Source: Monoraphidium neglectum
Lineage: Eukaryota; Chlorophyta; Chlorophyceae; Sphaeropleales; Selenastraceae
NCBI RefSeq assembly: GCF_000611645.1
Contig: NW_014013458.1
Coordinates: forward strand, 1-16,978
Length of the DNA stretch: 16,978 bases
Direction: 5' to 3'
Part shown: positions 1-9,570 of the stretch, one piece after another
Numbering within the stretch: the stretch's first letter is position 1
Layout of the letters: each line of letters begins with the position of its first letter
The notes under the pieces: generated by a model
Database searches by the model: none
Seen by the model: the letters and a program-made list of their open reading frames with translations, nothing else
What the model was told of the DNA's origin: nothing
Position numbers and translations under genes: made by a program

Positions 1-1102
1 GTGGCGGCCCCCGGCGTCGGCGGCGGCGCGGGCAGCGCGGCCCGGGGAGGGCGGCGCGCGGCGGCGGCCGCCGCAAAAGCCAGCAGCGGCGGCACCGGCG
101 CTGCCGCCCTGCCGCCGCTACCCTCCTCACCACTCCCCAACAGCCCCTCATCAGAGGTGTCGCCCTCGTCCTGGGCCCCTGGCTGTACGGCTGCCGCGTC
201 CACCCCGACCTCCCGCAGCAGTTCGAACAGCTCAGCCATGACACCAGCTGGGGGCGGCGACCCTGAGGCGGCGGCTGCCTGCGCGCCGCTGCCAGTACCG
301 CCTTTGAGGGCAGCGGGGGCCGGTGCGGACCCCCCGTGCCCCTCGAGGCCACCACTGCCTTTGCCACCACCACCGCCTGCCGCTGCTTCTGCATCTGCAG
401 CCGCAGCTGCGGGCGCAGTTGGTCTTCCAATTGTTGCCTCGGGCACGCTACCCCGCCCCATCCCCGGCGGCTGTATCACCGTCGCCACCGTCCCCGCCTC
501 CGGCGCGGGCTCTGCCGGTGCTGCCACCTGGCGCTCCTGGAAGGCGCGGTCGGGGGGCCTGTCCCCGCCGTAGTAGCGGAACTCGTGGAGGCACTGACTG
601 AGCAGCCTGCGGCCGCTGGCCAGGCGCACCGCGGCCTGCCACTCCGCCTCGGTCATGCCCCTGACCGTGGACACGCCGCGCCTTTTGTTTGGGTGGATAG
701 GTGGGTGCGGGATGGAAGAGTGGGTTGGTGGGTGGGGGGTGGAGGGGCGAGCAGGTGGGAAATTGGGGGGAAGTACGCAGGCATGGCGGTTTCCAGCATG
801 AAGAAGTTGCAAAACAAGGTTGTGGGGTTCAGCTGGATGGAGTTGTCGGTTTGGGGGACTGACGTGGCAGGGCTTTGCCGATCAGTTTCTCACCGAGTAC
901 CCTCCCTCAAAATGCCACTAATTCACGCCCCGAGCCACAAAAGCTGGTCCCCAGACCACGAGCACAGTGCCCTCAACCTGCGCGCCGCGTTGGCCTCCCG
1001 CAGCTCAACCCGCATCTGCTGCCGCCGCAGCCGGTAGGTCGACCCCCCGCTGGCACGGCCCTCTGTGCGGGTGACGGCCTCGTGGCCTGCCTGCTGAGCT
1101 GC
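1..1102 (-). other. Two likely coding exons of unknown identity (candidate helicase exons 9 and 10)
   Basis: Exon 1102-978 follows an AACACCAG acceptor and encodes a charged helix-like segment ([20 protein letters not shown]). It ends at AG|GTTGAG in phase 2. Exon 681-<1 follows CAAAAG and opens with [20 protein letters not shown], then [19 protein letters not shown], then about 150 Ala/Gly/Pro-rich residues that remain open to the window edge. Both phases match each other and the phase-0 end of exon 8, so they may be one transcript. I recognise no domain, and helicase motif IV is absent where it would be expected. They could be a lineage-specific insertion between the two helicase lobes or the start of a separate minus-strand gene. 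Confidence 0.55.
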
Positions 1103-4100
1103 CTGGTGTTGTGTGCGCCAGGGAAGGGCAATGCGGGGTGTGAAGGTGAGCATTGAGCAGGTCGAGTCGCAGTGTCGTAAGGTCGCATGCTCCCGGAGCC
1201 ATGCAGGTTCACTGGATTGGCATTGAAGCATCAACTCTGGGTAGCTGTGCAATGGGTGGGCACCTTCACGCCGCTGAAAGCAAGTGCGCACAAATGCCCA
1301 ACCCGGAGGGCCCAGAATTTAAGCAGGTGCTTGGCTTGTGACGTCTGACCACTCTTTGGCGAGGTGGACACAGTGTCCTCACTATACTAACTCTTGTCAA
1401 GAACCATCATGCAAGAATTACCCCTCTGCAAAACACTGCCACCTGTCAGTACTCAAGGAAAGCCTATGCAACTGTGTGGACCATCCCCCAACACGACCGC
1501 CCCACCTTGGCGTCGGCCGTCAGTGGCGGGTTCCATAGCACCAGGGCCTTGGCGCCACTGGGGGACCCGTCCTCCCCTACCACCTGCACCGCCGCCTCGC
1601 CCTCCCCCAGCAACAGGGACGCGTGGCGCCCGGGGTTGGCCACGGTGGCGCTGGTCAGGACGAAGAGCGGCTCGGAGCCGTGGGCGCGCGCGCAGAGGCG
1701 GCGGAGACGGCGCAGCACGAGGGCGGTGTGGCAGCCAAAGGCGCCGTGGTAGGCGTGGGCCTCGTCCACGATGACATACCTTTTGGTGGGGGGTGGGGGG
1801 GAGGTGTTCAGGGGGGAGAGTCAGGGGCCATAGGAGCGCAGGTGAAACACGGAGTCAGGTGTGTTGTGGTGTGTTCTCTGTGTGCGCAGTTTTGGGGAAG
1901 AGGGGAGGTGTGGTGGACAGGCGGACGCGCCTGGGTGGCTCGCAGCCGCGATGCTGTACCTTGCCAGAAATATTGTGTGTACTGTGGAACACAGAGACTG
2001 GTCTGTGAGCCGGTACTGGCCCGCAGGCTGGCGACTTGCATGCGTGCAGCTGACGTATGCAAAAGGGAGGGGATGAGGATCGCGCCAACCCTGGGCCCAA
2101 ACCCCTCATCGTCCCGGGAGCTCAGGGCTCTCACTTGAGGTTGCCCAGCAGCCGCGCGAACTGGGTGTGGAAGGGCAGGATGCTGCAGTGCAGCATGTCG
2201 GGGTTGGTCACCAACAGCTGGGCACGGGCACGCACGTCGGCGCGTGCGGCCTGAGGGGTGTCTCCGTCATAAGTCTGCATATGTCACGACGACCGTTGTT
2301 TCGGGGGAAGGGAGGCGTATCAGAGGTGAAGTGGGGTTCTGCAGGACTGCGGCAGGCGCCCAAGTGAGGTTAGACGTGTGAGTGCGACACAATCACTTTT
2401 TTTACAGAGTTTCTGTAAGCCACACCCGTCTGGGCCACGCAGGACGGGGGCCGAGCCGCACCGTGGTCCTGGGCACGTCCTTCCTTTCCTACCCCCACAC
2501 CCACCTCCACGATGGCGGCGGCGTCCGGCCCGAAGGCCGCAGCCAGCATGCCCCTCAGGGCCGCCAGCTGGTCCTGGGCCAGGGCCTAGCGGTGCGGTGC
2601 GGTTGTGGGCGGATGGAGGTGGTTTTGAGGATGAAGGTCGTAATGCGTGTTGCAGGGACCAATCACATCACTGCATGCCCAAAAGGTCAGGAGACCCAGA
2701 AGCAGAGTGTGAAGTCCGGTGTGGATGCGTCAGGGTGACAAGGCCGCCGAGTGTTGCCGACAGGGCGCTTAGGCCAGCCAGGCAGCGCGCGCACAAAGAC
2801 ATGAGCAGCGCAAGAACAGCGCAGCGCAAGCCCGCACCTTGGTGGGGAAGAGGTACAGGGCGCAGGCGTCCCTGTCCGCCGCCAGGGCCTCTAGCACCGG
2901 CACGTTGTAGCACAGGGACTTGCCGCTGGCGGTGGGGGTGGCCACCACCACGTGCCGCCGCGCCAGCAACAGGGCGTCAATGGCGGCGGCCTGGTGGATA
3001 AACAGGCCGCCAGCCCTGCCGCTGCTGCGACCGTGGCCGGCGGCCCCTTGCACGAGCCCACCGTTCATTAGCGCCGCTGGTGCTGCTTCCCCGTCGCCGC
3101 CGCCGCCGCCATTCTCGGGCACGCCCAATGTGATCCCGCGCGCCGCCAGCGCAGCCGCCGTCGTCGGCGCCAGCTGCGCACGCGGCATCACGTGGCGTGC
3201 TGCCCTGGCCGGGATCTCCCTCTCGTGCGCCACCTGCCCGTCGTACCTGCAGGGTTGGGGTTGGGGATCAAGGTTATGACCAAGGCCATCAACCAGCCAC
3301 AGAGTGTTCAGAATTGGCATCAGCATTTGAAATGTGCCCATGACAACGCTCAACACTCTTAGTTACGAGCACCAAGAAGCCGAGCGCCTCAATGACACCC
3401 CTTGTATTTGATCATGTGCTTGAAAAGGCCCAACCTTAAGCCGTGATCCCTATTTGACTGTGTGCTTGAGAAGACAACCCCACCGTACTGTTCACAAGCG
3501 TGGCAGAGCGCATGCGCCCCACAAACCCTGATATCCTGCCCCCGTGTTCTGCCGCAAAAGAAGCATACGCCGTGTGGATTCCCAGCCCCCCTCCCCTCAC
3601 CAGGGAAGTGATTTCAGGTGTTGCAGGAACGCCTCGGGGTCGAGCTGCGAGGTGTCACAGCACCGCGCCGCCCGCTTCACCACCCGCGGCGGCGCTGGCG
3701 GCGCCCTGCCGTCCCCAATGCCCTCTCGCTCCCCCGCTGCCGCGGCCGCGCCGCCGCCCGCCCCAGCAGCGTCTGCTGCCTCGAAGGCCGCGCCGCGGAG
3801 GCGGAGGCGGGAGGACAGCCATCGGCGGTGGGCGGCGGCCGCCGAGCGGAGGTCACCCAGGGTGACACTGGAGGGGTGGAACAGGGGGTGCCACCGCCCG
3901 CGCTTGGCGATGGGGTCCCAGGGAGCGCCAGCATCGGCGGCGTCATCGACACCGCCACCATCACCTTCTGCTGCTGCGCCTTGCTCTCCAGCGCCGCCGC
4001 CCTGCTGCACAGCCCCCGTCCGTCGCCGACGTCGAGGCGATGGTGCGGGCGAGGAGGCCTGGCCGGCCGCAGCCCGCGGCCGCTTGGGGCCGCGCCGAGC

Positions 4101-7100
4101 GCTGTCTGTTGCTGTTTCCTGCACAGCATCCTCCTGCTGCTGTTCTCGCTGCTGACGCCGCCGCTTGTTGGGATGCGCGGCCGCTGCCTCCTCCTGGCTG
4201 CCCGCACCAGCCCCATCCTCATCCTTACGACCCTCATCGTCGCACTCCTTGTCAGACTGGGATGAGTCATCCGCATCACCCAGCAGCTGCTGCTGCCGTC
4301 GCGCTTGTTCGCGCCCCTTGGCCGCCGCGGCCCTGCCGGGCTGCCGCCGCACACACGGAACGGGCTTGCCCGCCTCTGCCGCGGCTGCTGGGGCCTTGGC
4401 CGGCGCTTCGATGCAGGGCACAGACTGTGCTCTTCCGCCGCGCGCGTCGGCTGGCGGCTTGACGCGCCCCCTGCCCTTGCCGTCCGCCCTGCCGCGCCGG
4501 GTGCGTGCTGGCGTTGCCTGGCTGCATGTGCTCGCCTCCCCCTGTCTTGCCACGACAGCGTCTTGATCGCCTCCGCTTCCGCCGCCAGTTCCTGCCACTG
4601 CTGCTGCTCTCGCCACTGCTGCTGCCCCTCCATCATCTGCTGCTCCTCCTGCCACCGCTGCTGCCAATGCTGCTGCTGTTGCTGCTGCTGATGCTGGTGC
4701 ATGCCCCTCTGCACCACCTTGAACCCGCCGCCCACGCGCCGCACCATCGCCGCCAGCCAGCAGCCGTGCAGTGAACCTCGCGTGCACCAACAACAATGCG
4801 TGCGCCAGCGCACGGCGGAACGCGGCCGTGCGGCGCGCGAGTACCCGCTTACCCGCCAGCGGTGTGCGGCGAGGCGGCGGCCCGGGCGCTGGCACTGGCT
4901 GCGGGGGCAGTGGATCGTGGTCGGCCCCACCCTCCTGCTTCACAACAGCAGCGGGCTCTGCAGCTGAGCCGACACCACTGCAGGCGGCGTCGTGCGCCCC
5001 CGCTCCCGCCACTGTATCCGGGCTGGCACCAACAGCGACCGCCTCCCCTGCCTCCTCCGAGGCCACCTGCCGCCCAACCTCCGCCGACCCCTCGCCGCCG
5101 TCGCCATCGCGGGCTCTGCGTCTGCCAGCTGCGGTGCCGCGGCCGCGGCCCCGCCCGCTGCCCCTGCCTCTGCTGCTGCCGTCCGCGGCCGGCGCCGTGC
5201 TTGTGGCGCCGGCCCGTGGTCCCCCCGGGTCTGTGATTTCGAAGAGCAGCGCCAGGTCATCGAGCCCCTCCAGCACGCCGCCTGCCACCTCAGCCCCCGC
5301 ACCCACGCCTGCAGCTGCTTGTGCGGCATTGCTGCCGTCGCCGCCGCCGTGAGGAGCCCCCCTGGCAGAGTCGAGGTCTGTGGGTGGGTGCGCCGCGTCG
5401 AGGGCGCGCCATAGGCGCGGGTCCGCCTCGAGGATGGCGGCGCAGTGGGGGGCCAGCTCCGCCATCAGAAGCACATCGAGGGGGCTGGGATCCACCTGGA
5501 ATGTTGCGGCGTACAGGGGGTGATGCGAAATGGCCGGGGTGGGGGCGGCGGAGAGCGAGGACCGGGGGGTGAGCAGCAGGCAACTAGCAGGGATCGTTGC
5601 ACGAGCCAGGCGTGACTGAGAGTCGGGCTGTGACGTGGTTGTGGAGTTGGGGAAATTGGGACCCCTGGGGCTCCCATGTCATCTGGGCTGACCCACACCA
5701 TCGCATGAAACCACACCCTCTCCCGACGCGGGAAGCCTCCCCGCATGCCACAAGCACGTGGGCATCCACTCAAAACCCAGTGGCAAAGCCCACCTCTGGC
5801 AGCAGCCCTGCGACGTGCGCCCTGGTGTTGCCCCACGTCATCGCCATGTGCTGCCGGGTCACAAACCCCTGCCACGACGCCGCCGCGCCAAACACACGCA
5901 GCAGGCGCTCCAGGCAGGGTGGCAGCGGCAGCGCGTCCAGGGCCCTGCGCTCCGCAGGCGTCAGATCACCACGGTGCAGGCGCAGCGCCAGGGGCGCCTC
6001 ACCATCCTCCTCCTCCTCCGCCACCTGCGCTCCTGCTTGTTCACCCGGCCCTGCTTGCACGCCCGTCCCTGTGTCGCTGCGTGCTCCTGCTGTGGCTGCT
6101 CCTGGTCGTGCCGCCGCTGTTGCTGTCCCAGCTGCTCCAGCGTCACTTGGCGTCGTCGCTGGAGGGACCCCCGCGATTGCGCCAAGTTCGCGCTGCCCTT
6201 CAAACTGCCGCTGTACTGCGCAATCTGCCGGCAACGGCGGTTTCCCTTCGTCACCACTACTGGCCCCCCTGAATTCAGCAGCCAGATCCGCCCACAGCGC
6301 CGAGGCCGCGGCCGACGTCGACGCTGGGTTGCCCGTTCGCCGCTGGGCCTGGCCCCGGGGTACAGGAGGCGGCGGAATGGCAGCGGGCGGCTGCTGCTGC
6401 TCTCGGGCCATGGCTGCAGCCCTCTCTGCCTCCGCCTCCTCGGCTGCCACCATCAGGTGTTGCTGCAGTAACGTCCGCCCCTGAACAGGGCCCGGGCCAG
6501 CGCGCCGCGCGGGCGCCAGGCCAAGGCCGACCGCCGCGCGCTCCGCCTCCCCCTCTGCCCCCGCGCCGCCGGCCTCGGCCGGCGCGGGACCCTCCTCAAA
6601 AAACCCGCAGCCACCCGCAAAAGCCGCCACGCCAGACCCGCCACGCTCTGCTGCTGCTGAGCCGTCGCCGTCTGCATCCCCTCTGCCCTCCGCTCCGCTG
6701 CCAGCCATCAGCGCCCCCAGGCCGCCGCCGCGGCCGCCGCGGCCACCGGCGTTGCGGCGCAGCAGGGGTGAGAAGTTTGGACGCGAGGCGAAGCCAGGCA
6801 GCAGCGTGTCAAGCGGGCTACGAGGCTGGCCGCGGCCGCGCCCTGCAGCAGCACCACCACCGCAGCCGCCAGGCAGCGGGGACGCCGGTTCTGCAGCAGG
6901 CGTGGCGGCCACCGGAGCAGGTGCAGCACCAGTGTGCGCAGGCTGACGGCAGCTGCCCAGCTTACCGCCGCCGCCGCCGCCCACCCCCATCTCCTCATCG
7001 CTGCTGCAGTCGATGGATATTATCTCAGCACCCTTCTGTATCGCTGCTTCACGTGGCCGCTCCTTGTGCTGGCTTTGACCAGTGGGAGGCTGACCATGAG

Positions 7101-7886
7101 GTCTTTCATCTGAGGCCGCACTGCGCTGCAGATGCTGCGCCTGCTCCGCAGCCTTGGATGCCTGACGGCGCCCCCTGCCTGCCACAGGCAGCGCAACCTG
7201 TGAAGGTTGCAATGGCAAAAGGCGAGCTGCTCTTCATGCAAGGGGCTGGGAAGGCCACGTTGCAATGCGCGGGTCCACACGCACAAAGAGGAACACCAAG
7301 GTATGTGCCTACTGTCCGCACGTTCATCCTGCATTCGAATTGCCACCACAGCAGGGCCCACGGCCCGTTCCACACACGGCCCCACCCGCGACACCCACCA
7401 CATGGGCGTTCGGCCCAGCAGCCTCCAAACCGTCCAGCGCCTCCCGCAATGGCGCTGACGGCGGCGCCAGCTCCGCCCCCTACACAAAGATCACGCAAGT
7501 GGGGGCTCAATTGGGGATCAACAAGATAACAGGGTTCCAGCTACACTCTGCATTGCTGTGGCCTTCAAGGGAGCCCAGCTGCCTTGGCTGGGCACGCCGC
7601 CCCTACCCATTCGCGGCAGCAGCAGTGGTGGCACCGGGGTGCCGTCGCTGGCGAGCAGGGTTTCGTGCAAGCAACCCGATCTATCATATTGGGTCAACCT
7701 TTGGGATGCTGCAGTGAGGCCCATTGCCTAGGCGCATACAAGAAGGCTTCGTCCCCGCACCTCAAAGAATAGACGGCAGGCGCCTTGCGCCCCCGAAACA
7801 CGCCTTGCCAGGTCTGCAACAGTCCCATAGTCTGGCACGTCCACCAGCAGCTGCTGGCCCAGCAGGGTCTTCACGGGTACGCGCAT
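1..7886 (-). CDS. HRQ1: HRQ1/MrfA-family ATP-dependent DNA helicase with N-terminal ubiquitin-like domain (3' end off the left edge)
   Basis: Superfamily 2 helicase; the family (yeast Hrq1, plant HRQ1, bacterial MrfA/YprA) acts in DNA crosslink repair, here presumably nuclear. Exons read in the gene's direction: 7886-7761, 7479-7399, 7197-5794, 5495-3601, 3246-2838, 2585-2505, 2274-2135, 1779-1506, then less certain 1102-978 and 681-<1. Every intron (201-403 bp) is GT-AG and phases agree. Deduced residues: ubiquitin-like domain about 1-75; low complexity about 76-490; conserved helical block about 494-575; Ala/Gly/Gln/Arg-rich region about 580-1145 with basic NLS-like clusters near 975-1030; conserved lead-in ending SLPWYDGQ about 1150-1173; Walker A TPTASGKS 1272-1279; YLFPTK 1300-1305; TNPDMLH 1355-1361; DEAH 1384-1387; TSAT 1421-1424. 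The start ATG begins the ubiquitin-like fold. Motifs IV-VI and the DUF1998/MZB domain are missing because the gene runs off the window or because the last two exons are an insertion. The family call is firm; exon 9-10 membership is not. Confidence 0.9.
1103..1505 (-). other. Intron-like gap between helicase exon 8 and candidate exon 9
   Basis: The 403 bp start with GTGGGG after the LTADAK codons and end with ACACCAG. Read through, exon 8 would meet a stop 12 codons into this stretch. I see no conserved coding, repeat or poly(A) signal (no TTACA or TTTATT on the plus strand) that would mark the gene's end here. Confidence 0.6.
1506..3246 (-). other. First RecA-like helicase lobe (exons 5-8) with ATPase motifs
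   Basis: Four exons rebuild the first RecA-like lobe. Exon 5 (3246-2838) holds a Q-motif-like [13 protein letters not shown], Walker A with Lys1278, and the ALYLFPTK block. Exon 6 (2585-2505) starts [14 protein letters not shown]. Exon 7 (2274-2135) has TYDGDTP and [17 protein letters not shown]. Exon 8 (1779-1506) has [31 protein letters not shown] and LVLWNPPL. The block order and the extended motif around DEAH are typical of HRQ1/YprA helicases and not of RecQ proper. All catalytic residues of this half are intact. Confidence 0.9.
3601..5495 (-). other. Giant exon 4 of the helicase: low-complexity, probably disordered linker
   Basis: This 1,895-bp exon stays open throughout and both its ends fall on good splice sites: acceptor CCAG before GTG GAT CCC at 5495, donor CCTG|GTGAGG at 3601/3600. 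Its first about 35 codons (from [18 protein letters not shown]) and last about 25 codons ([20 protein letters not shown]) look folded and conserved. Between them are about 570 residues rich in Ala, Gly, Gln, Arg and acidic runs, with clusters such as KRRRQQ, PKRPR and RRRRR that could be nuclear localisation signals. Other frames of the same stretch are also open, a usual effect of high GC. Confidence 0.75.
4592..4700 (-). repeat. Imperfect CAG/CTG trinucleotide tract inside helicase exon 4
   Basis: The plus strand shows repeated CTG and CTC units with interruptions, e.g. TGCTGCTGTTGCTGCTGCTG around 4671-4690. In the reading frame fixed by the two splice sites the units are read as GCA/GCT-type codons and give Ala runs (about residues 803-840). 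A neighbouring frame would give Gln runs. Confidence 0.85.
7399..7886 (-). other. Split ubiquitin-like domain of the helicase (exons 1 and 2)
   Basis: Exon 1 (7886-7761) encodes a beta-strand-rich start, [17 protein letters not shown], followed by a helix-like TVADLARRV and CRLFFE. After a 281-bp intron (7760-7480), exon 2 (7479-7399) gives [15 protein letters not shown] and NAHV, and exon 3 resumes with VALPV. Joined, this follows the ubiquitin pattern: strand, hairpin, helix, LFF-x-G-x-x-L, final strand. Plant HRQ1 proteins, as I recall them, start with such a domain and the helicase core lies downstream in the same frame, which supports the join. The exact donor of exon 2 could be 3 bp earlier (7401/7400), which would remove one valine. 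Confidence 0.82.
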
Positions 7887-8580
7887 CACCGGGACTGCCG
7901 GGCGCGCAGGCTCGTCTGGGGCTTGGTTGTGCTCTGCTGCAGCAGCTGCTGCTGTGCGTGCTGCGCAGCCGCTCGCTCCGCTACGATGTGCGCCACTGCG
8001 CTGAGAGGCGCAGTTGAGAAAATGCTACCATTTGATACTTTTCCATCGGCCACAAAGTCACGGGGAAAACATTCCTCTCCGCGCGCTTGTGCAGATCCAT
8101 CCACTTGCACGCGAGTGATACATCGCGGCAATTTGGTCACAAACAATAAATCGCTGAATCGAATACAATTGAGGCGTGAGTACGCTGGCTTACACACCTG
8201 GGCGATGGCAAGTGATGAGTACAGTCCTGCACTGGGGTACAAGTCGTGACTGGTCCAGCAGGCATTGTTAATGCCAGTGTGTTTCTGAACAGGAAACCGA
8301 CGAGACAGCATCCAAGCTCGCGTAGAGTCTGGCAGCAAGCGAAACCGCCATGAGCTGGCGTGAAGGAGGGCGTCGCCGCCCACTGGCCGTGTTGTGAGCA
8401 GCTGCTGTTGCTAGCCGCGAAGCGTGCACCACCATCTGATTTGAGCGCACTGACCAACTGACCTTACGGACCAGCAGTGCGCACGCACACTCACAAGCCT
8501 GCATACATGCGCGCACACTTGCACACAATCATTTGTAAACATACATGCATACGTGTTTGAAACTAACGCACATGCAGAAT

Positions 8581-8610
8581 CCACACATGACATGTGTGGG
8601 CGCACGTGCG
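8581..8610. promoter_or_regulatory. Adjacent perfect palindromes, the second with a CACGTG G-box core
   Basis: Positions 8581-8599 read CCACACATGACATGTGTGG, a perfect inverted repeat with 9-bp arms around one base. One base later, 8601-8610 read CGCACGTGCG, a perfect 10-bp palindrome with a G-box/E-box core at 8603-8608. Such cores are bound by bZIP and bHLH dimers in the green lineage. That this pair is a real operator-like element is inference from symmetry and from its place between two divergent genes. Confidence 0.4.
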
Positions 8611-8747
8611 AGCCCACGCACGCACACACACGCACATACACTCACAAACACACACATACACACATTCTCTTCCAATTTTGCGCATGCAGATGCGAAGACA
8701 GAGGGACCAAAACACTACACGCACACAAACACCAAAACATAAGCACA

Positions 8748-8753
8748 CACGTG
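8748..8753. promoter_or_regulatory. Second CACGTG G-box core
   Basis: CACGTG sits in GCACACACGTGCAGG, 145 bp from the first G-box core. A six-base match is weak alone; its recurrence in the same divergent promoter region raises its value somewhat. Confidence 0.25.
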
Positions 8754-8825
8754 CAGGCCTCGCGCATGCGCACTCGTCTGTAGCTTGCGTGACGCTGAGG
8801 GTGGCAAGCCGGCAGGCTCTCGCGA

Positions 8826-8860
8826 CCAATCCAGCTGCAGGCACAACGTAAAGCTTATAA
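8826..8860 (+). promoter_or_regulatory. Possible core promoter of the gamma-glutamyl hydrolase gene (CCAAT and TTATAA)
   Basis: CCAAT at 8826-8830 is followed 24 bp later by TTATAA at 8855-8860. If used, it would give a 5' leader of about 680 nt before the ATG at 9571. Both elements are short and could be chance. Confidence 0.2.
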
Positions 8861-9570
8861 GGTTGGGCAGACGAGAGGATCGTGGCCTGCATCGGTTGTC
8901 GACATCGGGTGCAGGCGTGCAAACCCGCTGAGCCTCTCATGCTGCTGCGGCAGCCAACCCAGCAGCTGCCCAGCATGCAGTTGCAGTCACAATGACCGCA
9001 CACAGCCGTACATAGCATGATTGTCCAAGCCGCACGCATCGCGGCTCGTGAATTGTAATTGTGCATGCATGGCGCATTTGTACGTACATGGCCCATGCGC
9101 ACTGGGGTCGCAGCGGCGCCGCCAATGTCATGTGTGATGCGGCTGAAGCTCCAGCCTGCGGCCTAGCGGCCATGCAACACGGGGTAGCGGCGCCACGCCG
9201 CGTACGGTATCTGGATGTATGTCATTAGTGCCATTTGGCATTCTTATCTGCAGGTACATACTGCTACAAAGCATGTGCTGATCCCCAGCAGTTGCGATTA
9301 CGCCATCACAGCAGGGGGGTGAGCACATGCACACTCCCTGTGCAGCTTCGCCCTTCAGCAGCATCTCCCAAAGAGATGCTGCGCGGTGCCATGGACACGC
9401 CCTTGAACCGTTCTCGATTGCTCTTCGGCGATTTGTATGCGCAGCGTTAGGCCCGGGCAGTTGCTTATCCAGCTTGCGGAACTCAGCGCGCTGGCAGCTC
9501 GAGCCAATTGATCACCTGACACCTCGCCGCCACACCGATCCAGCAGCTCGATACGGGAAGGTGGTTGATC

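Larger units (their letters stand above)
8478..8755. repeat. Degenerate CA-rich (TG on minus) simple-sequence tract
   Basis: Long runs of CACA interrupted by CATA, CGCA and CTCA fill most of 8478-8530, 8615-8665 and 8717-8755. Positions 8615-8641 alternate pyrimidine and purine without a break. The units are not the plant or Chlamydomonas telomere repeat. In the helicase direction the tract reads as TG-rich DNA about 600-870 bp upstream of the start codon. Confidence 0.85.
7887..9570. other. Intergenic region between divergent helicase and gamma-glutamyl hydrolase genes
   Basis: About 1.68 kb lie between the helicase start codon (minus) and the hydrolase start codon (plus). The region must hold both promoters and 5' leaders. 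It contains a CA-rich tract (8478-8755), adjacent palindromes with a G-box (8581-8610), a second G-box (8748-8753), and a CCAAT plus TTATAA pair (8826-8860). Open frames here are Arg/His/Cys/Thr-rich on both strands and show no family resemblance, so I do not call genes. One 165-codon frame (8383-7886, minus) ends on the helicase start and is reported as a finding. Unannotated leader introns remain possible. Confidence 0.7.

Noticed and set aside
3677..4930. 417-codon minus-strand frame with Gln-rich repeats overlapping helicase exon 4
   Set aside because: The 632-codon frame of the same strand is open end to end, has both splice sites and both conserved ends in frame; the Gln frame has neither and is a GC-driven shadow.
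3544..5572. Several long plus-strand frames opposite helicase exon 4
   Set aside because: They are Pro/Ala/Arg/Ser-rich antisense shadows of the low-complexity exon, without motifs or splice partners.
5597..7529. Plus-strand frames of 175-295 codons opposite helicase exon 3
   Set aside because: They are antisense to an exon supported by phase-consistent splicing, and they show only Arg/Pro/Cys-rich shadow composition.
8478..8755. CA-rich tract considered as telomere-like or minisatellite DNA
   Set aside because: The units are degenerate CA/CATA/CGCA, with no TTTAGGG or TTTTAGGG repeats; it is simple-sequence DNA.
9062..9087. TGCATGCA and GTACGTAC palindromes upstream of the hydrolase gene
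   Set aside because: Eight-base self-complementary words are common by chance, and there is no symmetry linking them.
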